Shown here piece after piece: positions 15,969 through 23,136 of a stretch of 29,627 nt of DNA; positions within the stretch are counted from its first letter, which is position 1, and each line of letters starts with the position of its first letter. The notes below the pieces were generated by a model. The model worked only from the letters and a program-made list of their open reading frames with translations. It was not told the DNA's origin and searched no databases. The DNA comes from Candidatus Woesearchaeota archaeon. Lineage in GTDB: Archaea > Nanobdellota > Nanobdellia > Woesearchaeales > GW2011-AR4. Where the stretch lies: the NCBI GenBank assembly GCA_016185955.1, contig JACPMQ010000017.1:1-29627 (forward strand). The letters run 5' to 3'. The position numbers were made by a program, and so were the translations under genes.

Positions 15969-16863
15969 GCGCGCATCCTCTTATATCTTCCAAACTTCTT
16001 ATTTTATTTTTTTTCATCCAAATTAACATTTCGTCGCATATTTTTTTGAATACATTAATGCCCCTGTAATAAATTCCTGTTCCAATGCCGACAGCGGTTG
16101 CGCCTGCCATTATCATCTCAATTGCGTCTTTGCCATAAGTAACTCCGCCTGTACCTATAATTGGAATCTTCACATCTTCATATATTTCATAAACGCACCT
16201 CACAGCAATAGGCTTTAAAGCAGGGCCTGAAATTCCTCCTATTTTGTTTGCCAATACTGGCTTTCTTACATTAATGTCAATCACCATGCCTACAGCAGTA
16301 TTTATAGCAGTAATTGCGTCTGCTCCTGCCCTTTCTGCTGCATGGGCTATTTCCTTTATGTCATAAACATTAGGACTTAATTTTACGCTTACTGGAATAT
16401 TCCCTGAATTTTTTTTAACAACTCCTGTAATTTCAGCAGTTAAAGCTGCATCAGCATAATACGGCTTTCCATAATCCATATGAGGGCATGATATATCTAC
16501 TTCAATCATTGCGGGCTTTAATCTAGACATTTTTTTTGCAACTTCTCCAAACTGCTCAATTTTATAGCCGTAAATGCTTCCTATAACAGGAACGCTTAAA
16601 TCGTCAAGTGTTTTAAAATCCTTAAGGGCATTGTCTATCCCCTGTCCTGGAAGCCCGACTGCGTTAAGAAATATATTGCCATAGCCAAACATTGTCGGGT
16701 TTTTATTTCCAAGCCTTTCTTCATGGCATAAGGACTTTAAAGTTACAGCGCCAGCCCCATTTTTTCCTATTCTGTCAATGCTTTCTTTTGTAACTCCTAA
16801 AATGCCTGAAGCTAGAATAGTAGGGTTGCGCAGATTTATTCCGCATAAATTTGTTTGCAGCAT
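15961..16863 (-). CDS. pyrD: Dihydroorotate dehydrogenase, class 1B catalytic subunit
   Basis: An FMN enzyme oxidising dihydroorotate to orotate; 300 aa, the usual length. Visible signatures are VTLKSLCHEERLGN..P, NAVGLPGQGI, and EVDISCPHMDYGKP, where the Cys of SCPH is the class 1B catalytic base. VKLSPNVYDI and GTGGVTYGKDAIEMIMAGA bind the FMN phosphate. The Cys base together with the adjacent pyrK identifies class 1B. Confidence 0.95.
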   Translation of the reverse strand: MLQTNLCGINLRNPTILASGILGVTKESIDRIGKNGAGAVTLKSLCHEERLGNKNPTMFGYGNIFLNAVGLPGQGIDNALKDFKTLDDLSVPVIGSIYGYKIEQFGEVAKKMSRLKPAMIEVDISCPHMDYGKPYYADAALTAEITGVVKKNSGNIPVSVKLSPNVYDIKEIAHAAERAGADAITAINTAVGMVIDINVRKPVLANKIGGISGPALKPIAVRCVYEIYEDVKIPIIGTGGVTYGKDAIEMIMAGATAVGIGTGIYYRGINVFKKICDEMLIWMKKNKIRSLEDIRGCAHE

Positions 16864-16873
16864 TCTTTTTTAT

Positions 16874-16907
16874 CCTGTAAAAATTCCACGCTCAAGCAGT
16901 GGTAATT
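16874..16907. other. Short hairpin between pyrI and pyrD
   Basis: AAAATTCCAC and GTGGTAATTTT form an imperfect stem (one bulge) around GCTCAAGCA. It resembles the 17-bp hairpin at 13347-13383 in arms and loop (ATTCCAC, GCTCAAG). It sits in the 47-nt gap between the two genes. Confidence 0.5.
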
Positions 16908-16912
16908 TTGTA

Positions 16913-17365
16913 TCATAATATTACTATATCCTCCTCTTCCATAATTCTCTCGCAGTAACTGCACTTTACCTTTAACGGATTTTTCATAAGAACAGAGAAT
17001 TTAGTAGCCGCTTTCTCATTATTCGTTATGCAATTAGGGTTAGAGCATTTAATTATGCGCATAATTATTTTTGGTATTGCAACCTTTATTTTTTCTCTCA
17101 CTTCATAATCCTTTATTATGTTTACTGTGGCATCAGGAGCAATCAGCGCAATTTTATCAACCTCATCTTTAGTGAGGCTTTTATTGCCTATCTTTATAAT
17201 GCCCTTCTTACCCATTTTTTTGCTTGCAAGATTTGTTGCTACTGAGATGATGCTTTCTATTCCGCTAATGTCAAGAATTTCAACTACTTTAAAGGTTATA
17301 TTGCTCGGCAAATGGTCTATCACAGTTCCATTCCTTATTGCTGAAACCGTTAGCTCTTTTTTCAT
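16913..17365 (-). CDS. pyrI: Aspartate carbamoyltransferase regulatory subunit
   Basis: The nucleotide-binding, zinc-containing regulatory chain of ATCase. 150 aa. The N-terminal allosteric domain holds IRNGTVIDHLPS and KKGIIKIGNKSL. The C-terminal zinc domain has CSNPNC and CSYC, giving the four cysteines. It follows pyrB by 42 nt. Its presence implies that ATCase here is subject to nucleotide feedback, as in E. coli and other archaea. Confidence 0.95.
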   Translation of the reverse strand: MKKELTVSAIRNGTVIDHLPSNITFKVVEILDISGIESIISVATNLASKKMGKKGIIKIGNKSLTKDEVDKIALIAPDATVNIIKDYEVREKIKVAIPKIIMRIIKCSNPNCITNNEKAATKFSVLMKNPLKVKCSYCERIMEEEDIVIL

Positions 17366-17407
17366 TTTTTCTTTTAATTTTTTTCTTTAGTTTGTTTTAT
17401 TTCAAGC

Positions 17408-18325
17408 TTATTTTATTTTCCCAAGCACTAAAGCCAAAAGCGCCTTTCTTACAGGAATTCCGTTTGCTGCCTGCTCAAAGTAAACTGCATGCCTTGTCTC
17501 GTCAATACTAGTGTCTATTTCATCAACTCTTGGCAATGGATGCATTATCTTAAGCTCTTTTTTTATATGGGGCAATAACCCCATATCAAGCTTGTAAACT
17601 CCCTTATATTTTTCATATTCTACTGGATCAGGAAACCTTTCTTTTTGTATTCTCGTCACATAAAGAACATCCAGCTTCTTGCTTACTTTCAACAAATCTT
17701 GCTCTGTAGAGAAGGGTATGCCTTCCTCACGCAGCTCATCTAAATAGTTTTTTGGCATCTGCAATGCCTCTGGCGCTATAAAATAAAATGTAGGGTTAAA
17801 ATGCGACAAGGCAACTGTCAGGCTATGGACTGTTCTGCCATATTTTAAGTCTCCTAAAAGCCCTATATGCAAATTTTCTAGCTTCCCCTTTACCTTTTGT
17901 ATTGTAAAAAGGTCAAGCATTGTTTGTGTTGGATGCTGATTTGCGCCGTCGCCTGCATTAATCACGGGCTTTGAAGATGCTTCAGCAGCAAGCCTTGCAG
18001 AACCCTCAAGAGGATGCCTTATGGCTGTAACATCTGCATAGCAATCTACCATTTTCATTGTATCCCATAAAGTCTCTCCTTTTTTTACAGAGCTTACGCC
18101 TGGGCTTGCAAATCCTATGACTTTGCCTCCAAGCTGCTCCATAGAGGAAGTAAAGCTAAGCCTTGTCCTTGTTGACGGCTCATAAAACAATGTTGCAAGG
18201 ATTTTATCATTCAGCAGATTGGGATTTGGCTTTTTTTCCATTAATCCTGCAATTTTCAGGATATAAAGCAGTTCCTGTTTTGAGAATTCGTTGATTGAAA
18301 TTATATCCCTATTTTTAAAATCCAT
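17408..18325 (-). CDS. pyrB: Aspartate carbamoyltransferase catalytic subunit
   Basis: Joins carbamoyl phosphate to aspartate, the committed step. From the ATG at 18325 (MDFKNRDIISI) it has 305 aa. Substrate loops are visible: STRTRLSFTSSM for carbamoyl phosphate, then the swinging loop, NAGDGANQHPTQTMLD, TRIQKERF and MHPLPRVDEID. A further ATG six codons upstream (18343) is in frame but lies within the expected promoter spacing. It is the first gene of the pyr cluster. No carA or carB is present here. Confidence 0.95.
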   Translation of the reverse strand: MDFKNRDIISINEFSKQELLYILKIAGLMEKKPNPNLLNDKILATLFYEPSTRTRLSFTSSMEQLGGKVIGFASPGVSSVKKGETLWDTMKMVDCYADVTAIRHPLEGSARLAAEASSKPVINAGDGANQHPTQTMLDLFTIQKVKGKLENLHIGLLGDLKYGRTVHSLTVALSHFNPTFYFIAPEALQMPKNYLDELREEGIPFSTEQDLLKVSKKLDVLYVTRIQKERFPDPVEYEKYKGVYKLDMGLLPHIKKELKIMHPLPRVDEIDTSIDETRHAVYFEQAANGIPVRKALLALVLGKIK

Positions 18326-18350
18326 CTTAAAAAAATAACACAATGCTGTT

Positions 18351-18361
18351 AATATTTAAAT
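18351..18361 (-). promoter_or_regulatory. TATA box of the pyr operon
   Basis: ATTTAAATATT on the minus strand is centred about 31 nt upstream of the pyrB ATG (18325), the distance expected for a leaderless or very short-leader archaeal transcript. It lies in the divergent pyrB-cysS intergenic region. Confidence 0.55.
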
Positions 18362-18465
18362 CTTATGCTTACAGTATACATTATTGGTAATTTGTCAAGT
18401 AAAGTTGTTAACTTTGGATAACAAAAACAATAAAATTAAAAATAAAAGGGCATTTTTTATGAAAG

Positions 18466-19932
18466 ATGGCACTGAAATTATACAACACTTTAAGCAGAAA
18501 CAAAGAGCTGTTTAAGACGATAAAAAAGGGCTTTGTGGGCATTTATACATGCGGGCCAAACAAAATTACAATGCAAATTATAATCTGATTAGGATGTAAT
18601 TTTGGGCATTCCGTATATGATTATGCCCATATCGGCAACTTTAGGGCTTATGTATGCAGCGATATTCTTAAGCGCTACTTAAAGTACAAAGGCTTCAAAG
18701 TAAAGCACGCCATGAACATAACAGATGTAGATGATAAAACCATCAGAGGAGCAAACAACGAAGGAATTTCTTTAACAGAATATACAAGAAGATACGAAAA
18801 GGCTTTTTTTGAGGATTTGGAAACTTTAAACATTGACAAGGCAGATATTTTTCCACGGGCTACAGAGCATATTCCGGAAATGGTGGAAATAATCAAAAAT
18901 TTGTTGAGCAAAAATATTGCGTACAAGGCAAAGGACGGGATTTATTTTGATATTTCTGAGTTCAATAGCTATGGAAAATTATCCCATACGAAATTGGAAG
19001 AGCTGCAAGGAGGAAAAAGAGTTAAGCAGGATCAATACAGTAAGGAAGAAGCTCAGGATTTTGCCTTGTGGAAATTCTGGGATGAAGATGATGGAAAAGT
19101 TTTTTGGGAAACTGAGCTTGGCAAAGGCAGGCCAGGCTGGCATATTGAATGCTCAGCAATGTCCATGAAATATCTTGGAGAAAGCTTTGATATGCATGCA
19201 GGCGGAATTGATTTAATATTCCCTCATCATGAAAATGAAATAGCTCAAAGTGAGGGCTCTACAAAAAAAACATTTGTAAGATACTGGTTTCATAATGAGC
19301 ATTTGCTTGTTAACGGGCAAAAAATGTCAAAATCCCTCGGAAATTTTTACACTTTAAGGGATTTGCTAAGCAAAGGCTATAATCCAAAAGCGATACGCTA
19401 TCTTTTGCTTTCGGCCAATTACAGGATGCAGTTAAATTTTACTGAAGAAGCGGTTAAAGCATCAGAAAATGCCGTTCAAAGGCTTCAGGATTTTGTAATT
19501 AAATTAAAGTCGATAAAGCACAAAAACAATGAAGCAAAAGATAAAGGAGATAAAGGCATAAAAGAGCTTATTGAAGAGGCAAGAAAAAGCTTTGAAAGAG
19601 AAATGGACGATGATTTGAACATTTCAAATGCGCTGGCAGTAATTTTTGATTTTGTAAAAAAGGCTAACATATTGATAATGGAAAATAAGGTATCAGGCAA
19701 AGATGCTGATGACGCTCACAGCCTAATGCTGGAGCTGGATAAAGTTTTAGGAATCTTAGAAAAAAAAGATGAGGAAATTCCTAGCGAAATAAAAAAAATA
19801 ATTGATGAGAGGGAAAAGGCTAGAATGGAAAAGGACTTTAAAAAAGCCGATAAAATAAGAAATGAATTAAAAGAAAAAGGCTATATTCTTGAAGACACCA
19901 AAGATGGAGTTATAGCGAAAAGAGATAAATAA
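18466..19932 (+). CDS. cysS: Cysteinyl-tRNA synthetase, interrupted by a probable 51-nt intron
   Basis: Charges tRNA-Cys. Exon 1, 18466-18559, encodes MALKLYNTL...VGIYTCGP plus one base. Exon 2 is 18611-19932. Joined, the two give 471 aa, the normal length for the family. The junction creates an ACC Thr codon, yielding CGPTVYDYAHIGN with the HIGH-type motif. KMSKSLGN is present later, as are the zinc-site residues (C29, GWHIECSAMS, HHENE). Unspliced, a TGA at 18586 would end the protein after 40 codons. The first Met downstream of the insert (18712) would start beyond the HIGH motif and could not give an active enzyme. No other cysS is in the window. See the intron entry. Confidence 0.9.
18560..18610 (+). 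other. Probable bulge-helix-bulge archaeal intron in cysS
   Basis: Fold: outer helix ATGCG (18549-18553) with CGTAT (18612-18616), one G.U pair; central helix GGCC (18554-18557) with GGCA (18605-18608), three pairs plus a terminal G.A; 5' bulge AAA (18558-18560); inner helix CAAAATTACA (18561-18570) with TGTAATTTTG (18595-18604), ten perfect pairs; 3' bulge TTC (18609-18611). Cutting each bulge after its second base removes exactly 51 nt and restores the frame and consensus. The insert carries an in-frame TGA. If the central helix is counted as 3 bp, the 3' cut moves one base and the frame breaks, so the 4-bp register is favoured. Confidence 0.8.
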
Positions 19933-20076
19933 CAGTATTTACTCAAGTAAACAAAATTAAGCCGAAGCGGTGGCGTATGCCGCCTACGAAAATTCCGCTG
20001 TTCGCAACAACGGAATTTTTATGACGAAGCCACCGCTTTGGCTTTTGCATCAGAAAAATTATTTGTGTAGATACTG
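19933..20076 (+). repeat. Family C palindromic element abutting the cysS stop
   Basis: The ends CAGTATTTACTCAAGTAA (19933-19950) and TTATTTGTGTAGATACTG (20059-20076) form an imperfect inverted repeat. Inside are arms GCCGAAGCGGTGGC (19961-19974) and GCCACCGCTTTGGC (20029-20042), and inside those an AAAATTCCG hairpin with loop CGC. The first base directly follows the cysS TAA, so in transcripts it would form a large 3' hairpin. A partial copy lies between pyrE and pyrF. Confidence 0.8.
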
Positions 20077-20084
20077 AAATAAAC

Positions 20085-20286
20085 GTAACTGCTAACAGAA
20101 CTTCGTTTGACAAGTGAGGTTTTTGCGAAAGTAAATGCTTGTGCGTCATTGCCCATTCTGGAAGTTCCACAGGATTATGATAAGCGACCTGAGCAACATG
20201 AAATGTTGCGAAGTTGAGAGGAATTTAAGGCTCCGCACAAGCACGAATAAGAATTCGCAAAAACCCTTTAGGGAGTGTTAGCAGAT
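20085..20286 (+). repeat. Family B element with a unique core
   Basis: The termini are GTAACTGCTAACA (20085-20097) and TGTTAGCAGAT (20276-20286). Long imperfect inverted arms follow, including GGTTTTTGCGAA and TGCTTGTGCG (20118-20145), mirrored by CGCACAAGCA and TTCGCAAAAACC. The core (about 20146-20233) is unrelated to family A and contains a GCAACAT/ATGTTGC hairpin (20193-20209). No ORF is seen. The arms match the element at 29482; the core differs. Confidence 0.8.
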
Positions 20287-20331
20287 ACAAATAAACAAAA
20301 ACTTTAATAATACAGCAAAAATAAGAAAATT

Positions 20332-21078
20332 ATGCTCGTAAATTGGATTTATGCACTTGCAAGTGTTCTGATAGTCAGCTCGGTATCTTTCGTGGGCATA
20401 CTGATTTTCCCGATAAAAACGGACAAGCTTAAAAAAATGCTGATTTATATGGTAAGCTTTTCTGCAGGAGCCTTATTCGGCGATGTTTTTGTGCATTTGC
20501 TGCCGGAAACTGTTCAGGAATACGGCTTTGGATTAATGACATCGCTTTATCTGATTTTCGGGATTATAATCTCTTTTTCCATTGAAAAATTTGTTCATTG
20601 GAGGCATTGCCACATACCAACTACAAGGGAGCACATACACCCTTTTGCCATGATGAACTTGTTCGGAGACTCTGTCCATAATTTTATTGACGGGCTAATA
20701 ATCGGCGCAAGCTATTTAGTAAGCATACCTGTAGGCATAGCAACAACAATAGCCATTATTTTGCATGAGCTGCCGCAAGAAATAGGGGATTTTGGAGTGC
20801 TTTTGCACGGAGGCTTCACAAAATCAAAAGCGCTGTTTTTTAATTTTATCACTGCATTAACTGCGGTTTTAGGCGCAATACTTTTCTTAATTGGAAGCTA
20901 TTATTTTGAGGATGTTACCCAAATGCTCATACCATTTGCGGCAGGAACATTTATTTACATAGCAGGTTCTGATTTAATACCTGAACTGCACAAAGAAGTT
21001 GAAATTAAAAAATCCATGATGCAGCTAATTGCCATTATTTTAGGAGTCAGTTTTATGTTTTTATTATTGTTGGTTTAA
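20332..21078 (+). CDS. ZIP-family metal transporter
   Basis: Probable importer of Zn2+ or other divalent cations across the cytoplasmic membrane. 248 aa with about eight hydrophobic segments. The ZIP metal-site motifs are present: HNFIDGLIIGA in TM4 (about residues 120-130) and HELPQEIGDFGVLLHGG in TM5 (about 147-163). A His-containing loop before TM4 (HWRHCHIPTTREHIH) fits the usual variable metal-binding loop. GDVFVHLLPE in TM2 is also typical. Specificity cannot be told from the sequence. Confidence 0.9.
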   Translation: MLVNWIYALASVLIVSSVSFVGILIFPIKTDKLKKMLIYMVSFSAGALFGDVFVHLLPETVQEYGFGLMTSLYLIFGIIISFSIEKFVHWRHCHIPTTREHIHPFAMMNLFGDSVHNFIDGLIIGASYLVSIPVGIATTIAIILHELPQEIGDFGVLLHGGFTKSKALFFNFITALTAVLGAILFLIGSYYFEDVTQMLIPFAAGTFIYIAGSDLIPELHKEVEIKKSMMQLIAIILGVSFMFLLLLV

Positions 21079-21122
21079 GTTGCAGCAAATATTTATAAGC
21101 AATGCAATCAATCTCACGATTC

Positions 21123-21275
21123 ATGAAAAAAATAGGAAAGAAGGCATTCATCAAAAAGACATTCAAATTTATAATTTTTGTATTGGTAGTAATCCTGCTG
21201 GTTTTTCTCATAAAAAACAAATGGAATATTCCCAATGCTTTTAGCGATATGGCAGAAATTTTAAGGATTAAATAA
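21123..21275 (+). CDS. Small single-pass membrane protein (50 aa)
   Basis: Not recognised as a family. The peptide has a Lys-rich start (MKKIGKKAFIKKTFK), one hydrophobic helix of about 15 residues (residues 16-30) and a short tail ending ILRIK. The basic N-terminus would favour an inside-N orientation. A TTTATA box at 21092-21097 is centred about 28 nt before the ATG, as for a leaderless transcript, which supports a real gene. It fills the gap between the ZIP gene and the convergent acyltransferase gene, ending 7 nt before that gene's stop. Confidence 0.55.
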   Translation: MKKIGKKAFIKKTFKFIIFVLVVILLVFLIKNKWNIPNAFSDMAEILRIK

Positions 21276-21282
21276 GTAAAAA

Positions 21283-22167
21283 TCATTTCTTATACTCATA
21301 CAATTGCTGGGAATCAAAATTCCAGAGCTCTTTCCACTCTGCATCTGTTGACATAAAGTCAATTTCCCTGCAATTATGGGATATTGCGCTTTTTATATGC
21401 TCAATAATAAGCAATTTTCCCAAATTATCTATTTTCGGATTTCTGCCAAATGCCGAAACAGTATAAATATTATTATAAAAAAAGCCTAAACCTGCTGCTT
21501 CTGTGTTCTTATTTATTTGTATGATTGTCATATCAATAATATTCATTTTTGTTGCTTCTTCCGCAAGTTTCATCATGCTAAGCTCAAAATCCCTGTCATT
21601 ATAATCCGAATCATTGCCAAGACAAATTCTGTTCAGCTCAGCAATTCTGCCAAAATTTTTCATGTCCTTTTCATGCTCAATTTCATAGCCAAGATGCTCC
21701 AGATTTTTTATGTCGTATCTCAGGTTTTTCCTGTGTTTTTTTTTAAAGGATTTCAGGTAATTTTCAAAGCTGTTTCCATGCTTATCCAGATTTAAAAAAT
21801 ACCTTTTTGCGCCTTCAGCAAAATCATAATGTTTTTTTTCATCAAAAGAAATGTAAGGTATTAAGGTATTTTTAGGGCATTTTTCAAGAAAAAGCCTTGC
21901 ATTTGTTTTATCTTTAAGCAAAATCCTGTTTTGCTCCGGAAACTCATCACCAAAATAAGTGTAGCTCTTTTCCTTTTTGTCAAAAACCAATGGCATTATT
22001 CCTTTTTTCTCTTTTCCATCAAATCCTACTATGAAATTAAACTCATAATTATTGTTGTAAAAACAAAAGCGAAAATCCCACAAATCCCATATTAATTGTT
22101 TAGGGCTAAACTCATTCCATAATTTCTTGCACTCATTCTCATCTTTAACAATCTCAAACTCAATCAT
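21283..22167 (-). CDS. GNAT/FemAB-like acyltransferase, paralogue 1
   Basis: 294 aa. The C-terminal half resembles the BioF2/FemAB-like GNAT fold: KKHRKNLRYDIKNLE, then a Leu/Glu helix, MTIIQINKNTEAAGLGFFYNN, NLGKLLIIEHIKSAI, and EIDFMST. It is clearly paralogous to the protein at 26872-27753; both share an N-terminal (E)CK..WN.FS segment, WD.R.CF, (F/Y)FIVG, MPLVF/IPLVF, LKDKT, the RKNLR/QKNLR helix and NLGKL. The substrate is unknown. It is the last gene of the polyamine cluster, 6 nt after the preceding gene, whose end carries a GTGAGG that may act as its SD. Acylation or aminoacylation of a polyamine is a guess from context. Confidence 0.7.
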   Translation of the reverse strand: MIEFEIVKDENECKKLWNEFSPKQLIWDLWDFRFCFYNNNYEFNFIVGFDGKEKKGIMPLVFDKKEKSYTYFGDEFPEQNRILLKDKTNARLFLEKCPKNTLIPYISFDEKKHYDFAEGAKRYFLNLDKHGNSFENYLKSFKKKHRKNLRYDIKNLEHLGYEIEHEKDMKNFGRIAELNRICLGNDSDYNDRDFELSMMKLAEEATKMNIIDMTIIQINKNTEAAGLGFFYNNIYTVSAFGRNPKIDNLGKLLIIEHIKSAISHNCREIDFMSTDAEWKELWNFDSQQLYEYKK

Positions 22168-22173
22168 AAGCGT

Positions 22174-23085
22174 TTACTTCCTCACAATTGAAAAAATATA
22201 AGTTTTGTAAATTTTATCAGGCTTGAATTTTTTCTTGAAATAAAGCAGCGTTTTTCCTGAGCCTCCGAAATCAACATGCTCATAGTCATTTTTTTTTAAC
22301 CTATCCAAATCATCAATATTTGCTATTTCCCCCAAGCCATGATAAGAATAGTCTAATATGCCCACAGCAGAATAATAATTATTGCTGTTCGGTATTTTCC
22401 ATCCTGCTGTTATGGTGCATGGCTTTCCATTAACATGCAAAGTTTTTGCTATATCTGCCCCTTCAAAATTATTGTTGATTAGGCTAGTATAATAACTTTT
22501 TTTAACGCTGTCATTTCCTATCCTTTTATTTATCCAGCTTTTAAGGATACTTAAAAGCTCGTCTTTTGAAACTTTCCTGCTATCTGCTACTTCCACATTA
22601 TTTTTGCGATAAAACCTATTTTTTATGTTCCTTAATTTTTTCCATTTTCTTCCTTCAAGCCTTGAATCCCACATTTTCATGCTATAGACGGGCCAGTAAA
22701 GAATGCATGAAGTGCTGCATGCCCTGAAATTATTTTCTTTGTTTAAGGCGCTTAAAAGGCTTTTTCTTATGTCTTCAGAAAGCTCAACAGCAAATTTTTT
22801 GGCATTTTGCGTTTTAAGAATATAATTAATAGACTCCAGCAGCAAATCAATTCTTTCTGATTCGGGAGCTAAAATTCCATTTGGAAAAAGGCTCCAGGCA
22901 TTGCTTTCTGCATTTACTTGCGCTAAAATGCCCTTGCCTCTGTTAAACCCAAAAAACACATTCTTATTTGCAGAAGATTCATTATAAAGATAATGCATGT
23001 AGTTATGCTCAGCAAAAAACCCGTATTTTTTTATAGAGCTTTTTATTATTTTTCCATGCTTAACAACATCATTGATTATTTTCAC
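22174..23085 (-). CDS. GNAT-like (DUF2156-type) acyltransferase
   Basis: 303 aa, distinct from the other two acyltransferases. The N-terminal half has FFGFNRGKGILAQVNAES and a PNGILAPESERIDLLLES segment. The C-terminal half has HVNGKPCTITAGWKIPNSN, YYSAVGILDYSYHGLGEIANI, and VDFGGSGKTLLYFKKKFKP. The last parts, with G.GE and a closing (D)FGGSG...FK..FKP, are typical of the DUF2156/phosphatidylglycerol lysyltransferase-like and related GNAT proteins. The GTG start at 23085 follows AAGGTGT. A degenerate family B terminus separates it from the decarboxylase gene upstream. The substrate is unknown; cluster membership suggests a polyamine or aminoacyl acceptor. Confidence 0.65.
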   Translation of the reverse strand: MKIINDVVKHGKIIKSSIKKYGFFAEHNYMHYLYNESSANKNVFFGFNRGKGILAQVNAESNAWSLFPNGILAPESERIDLLLESINYILKTQNAKKFAVELSEDIRKSLLSALNKENNFRACSTSCILYWPVYSMKMWDSRLEGRKWKKLRNIKNRFYRKNNVEVADSRKVSKDELLSILKSWINKRIGNDSVKKSYYTSLINNNFEGADIAKTLHVNGKPCTITAGWKIPNSNNYYSAVGILDYSYHGLGEIANIDDLDRLKKNDYEHVDFGGSGKTLLYFKKKFKPDKIYKTYIFSIVRK

Positions 23086-23123
23086 TTATGGACACCTTTC
23101 CTTTGCAACAACCCCTTATTTTT

Positions 23124-23136
23124 TGTTAGCAGTCAC
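23124..23136 (-). repeat. Solitary family B terminus overlapping a stop codon
   Basis: TGTTAGCAGTCAC (plus strand) is one base from the family B end. Its minus strand supplies the TGA stop of the decarboxylase gene (23135-23133). The bases beyond it (GGGGTTGTTGCAAAG on the minus strand) weakly resemble the B arm. Confidence 0.5.

Noticed and set aside
18466..18711. cysS as a dead gene with a stop codon.
   Set aside because: The rest of the gene is intact, the insert is exactly 51 nt, and its folding and predicted cuts restore the consensus; an intron explains the data better. The pseudogene option remains testable.
20150..20225. A possible C/D-box guide RNA in the family B core (ATGATAA, then CTGA).
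   Set aside because: The C box deviates from RUGAUGA, no clear C'/D' pair or terminal stem is seen, and the location inside a mobile repeat makes chance likely.
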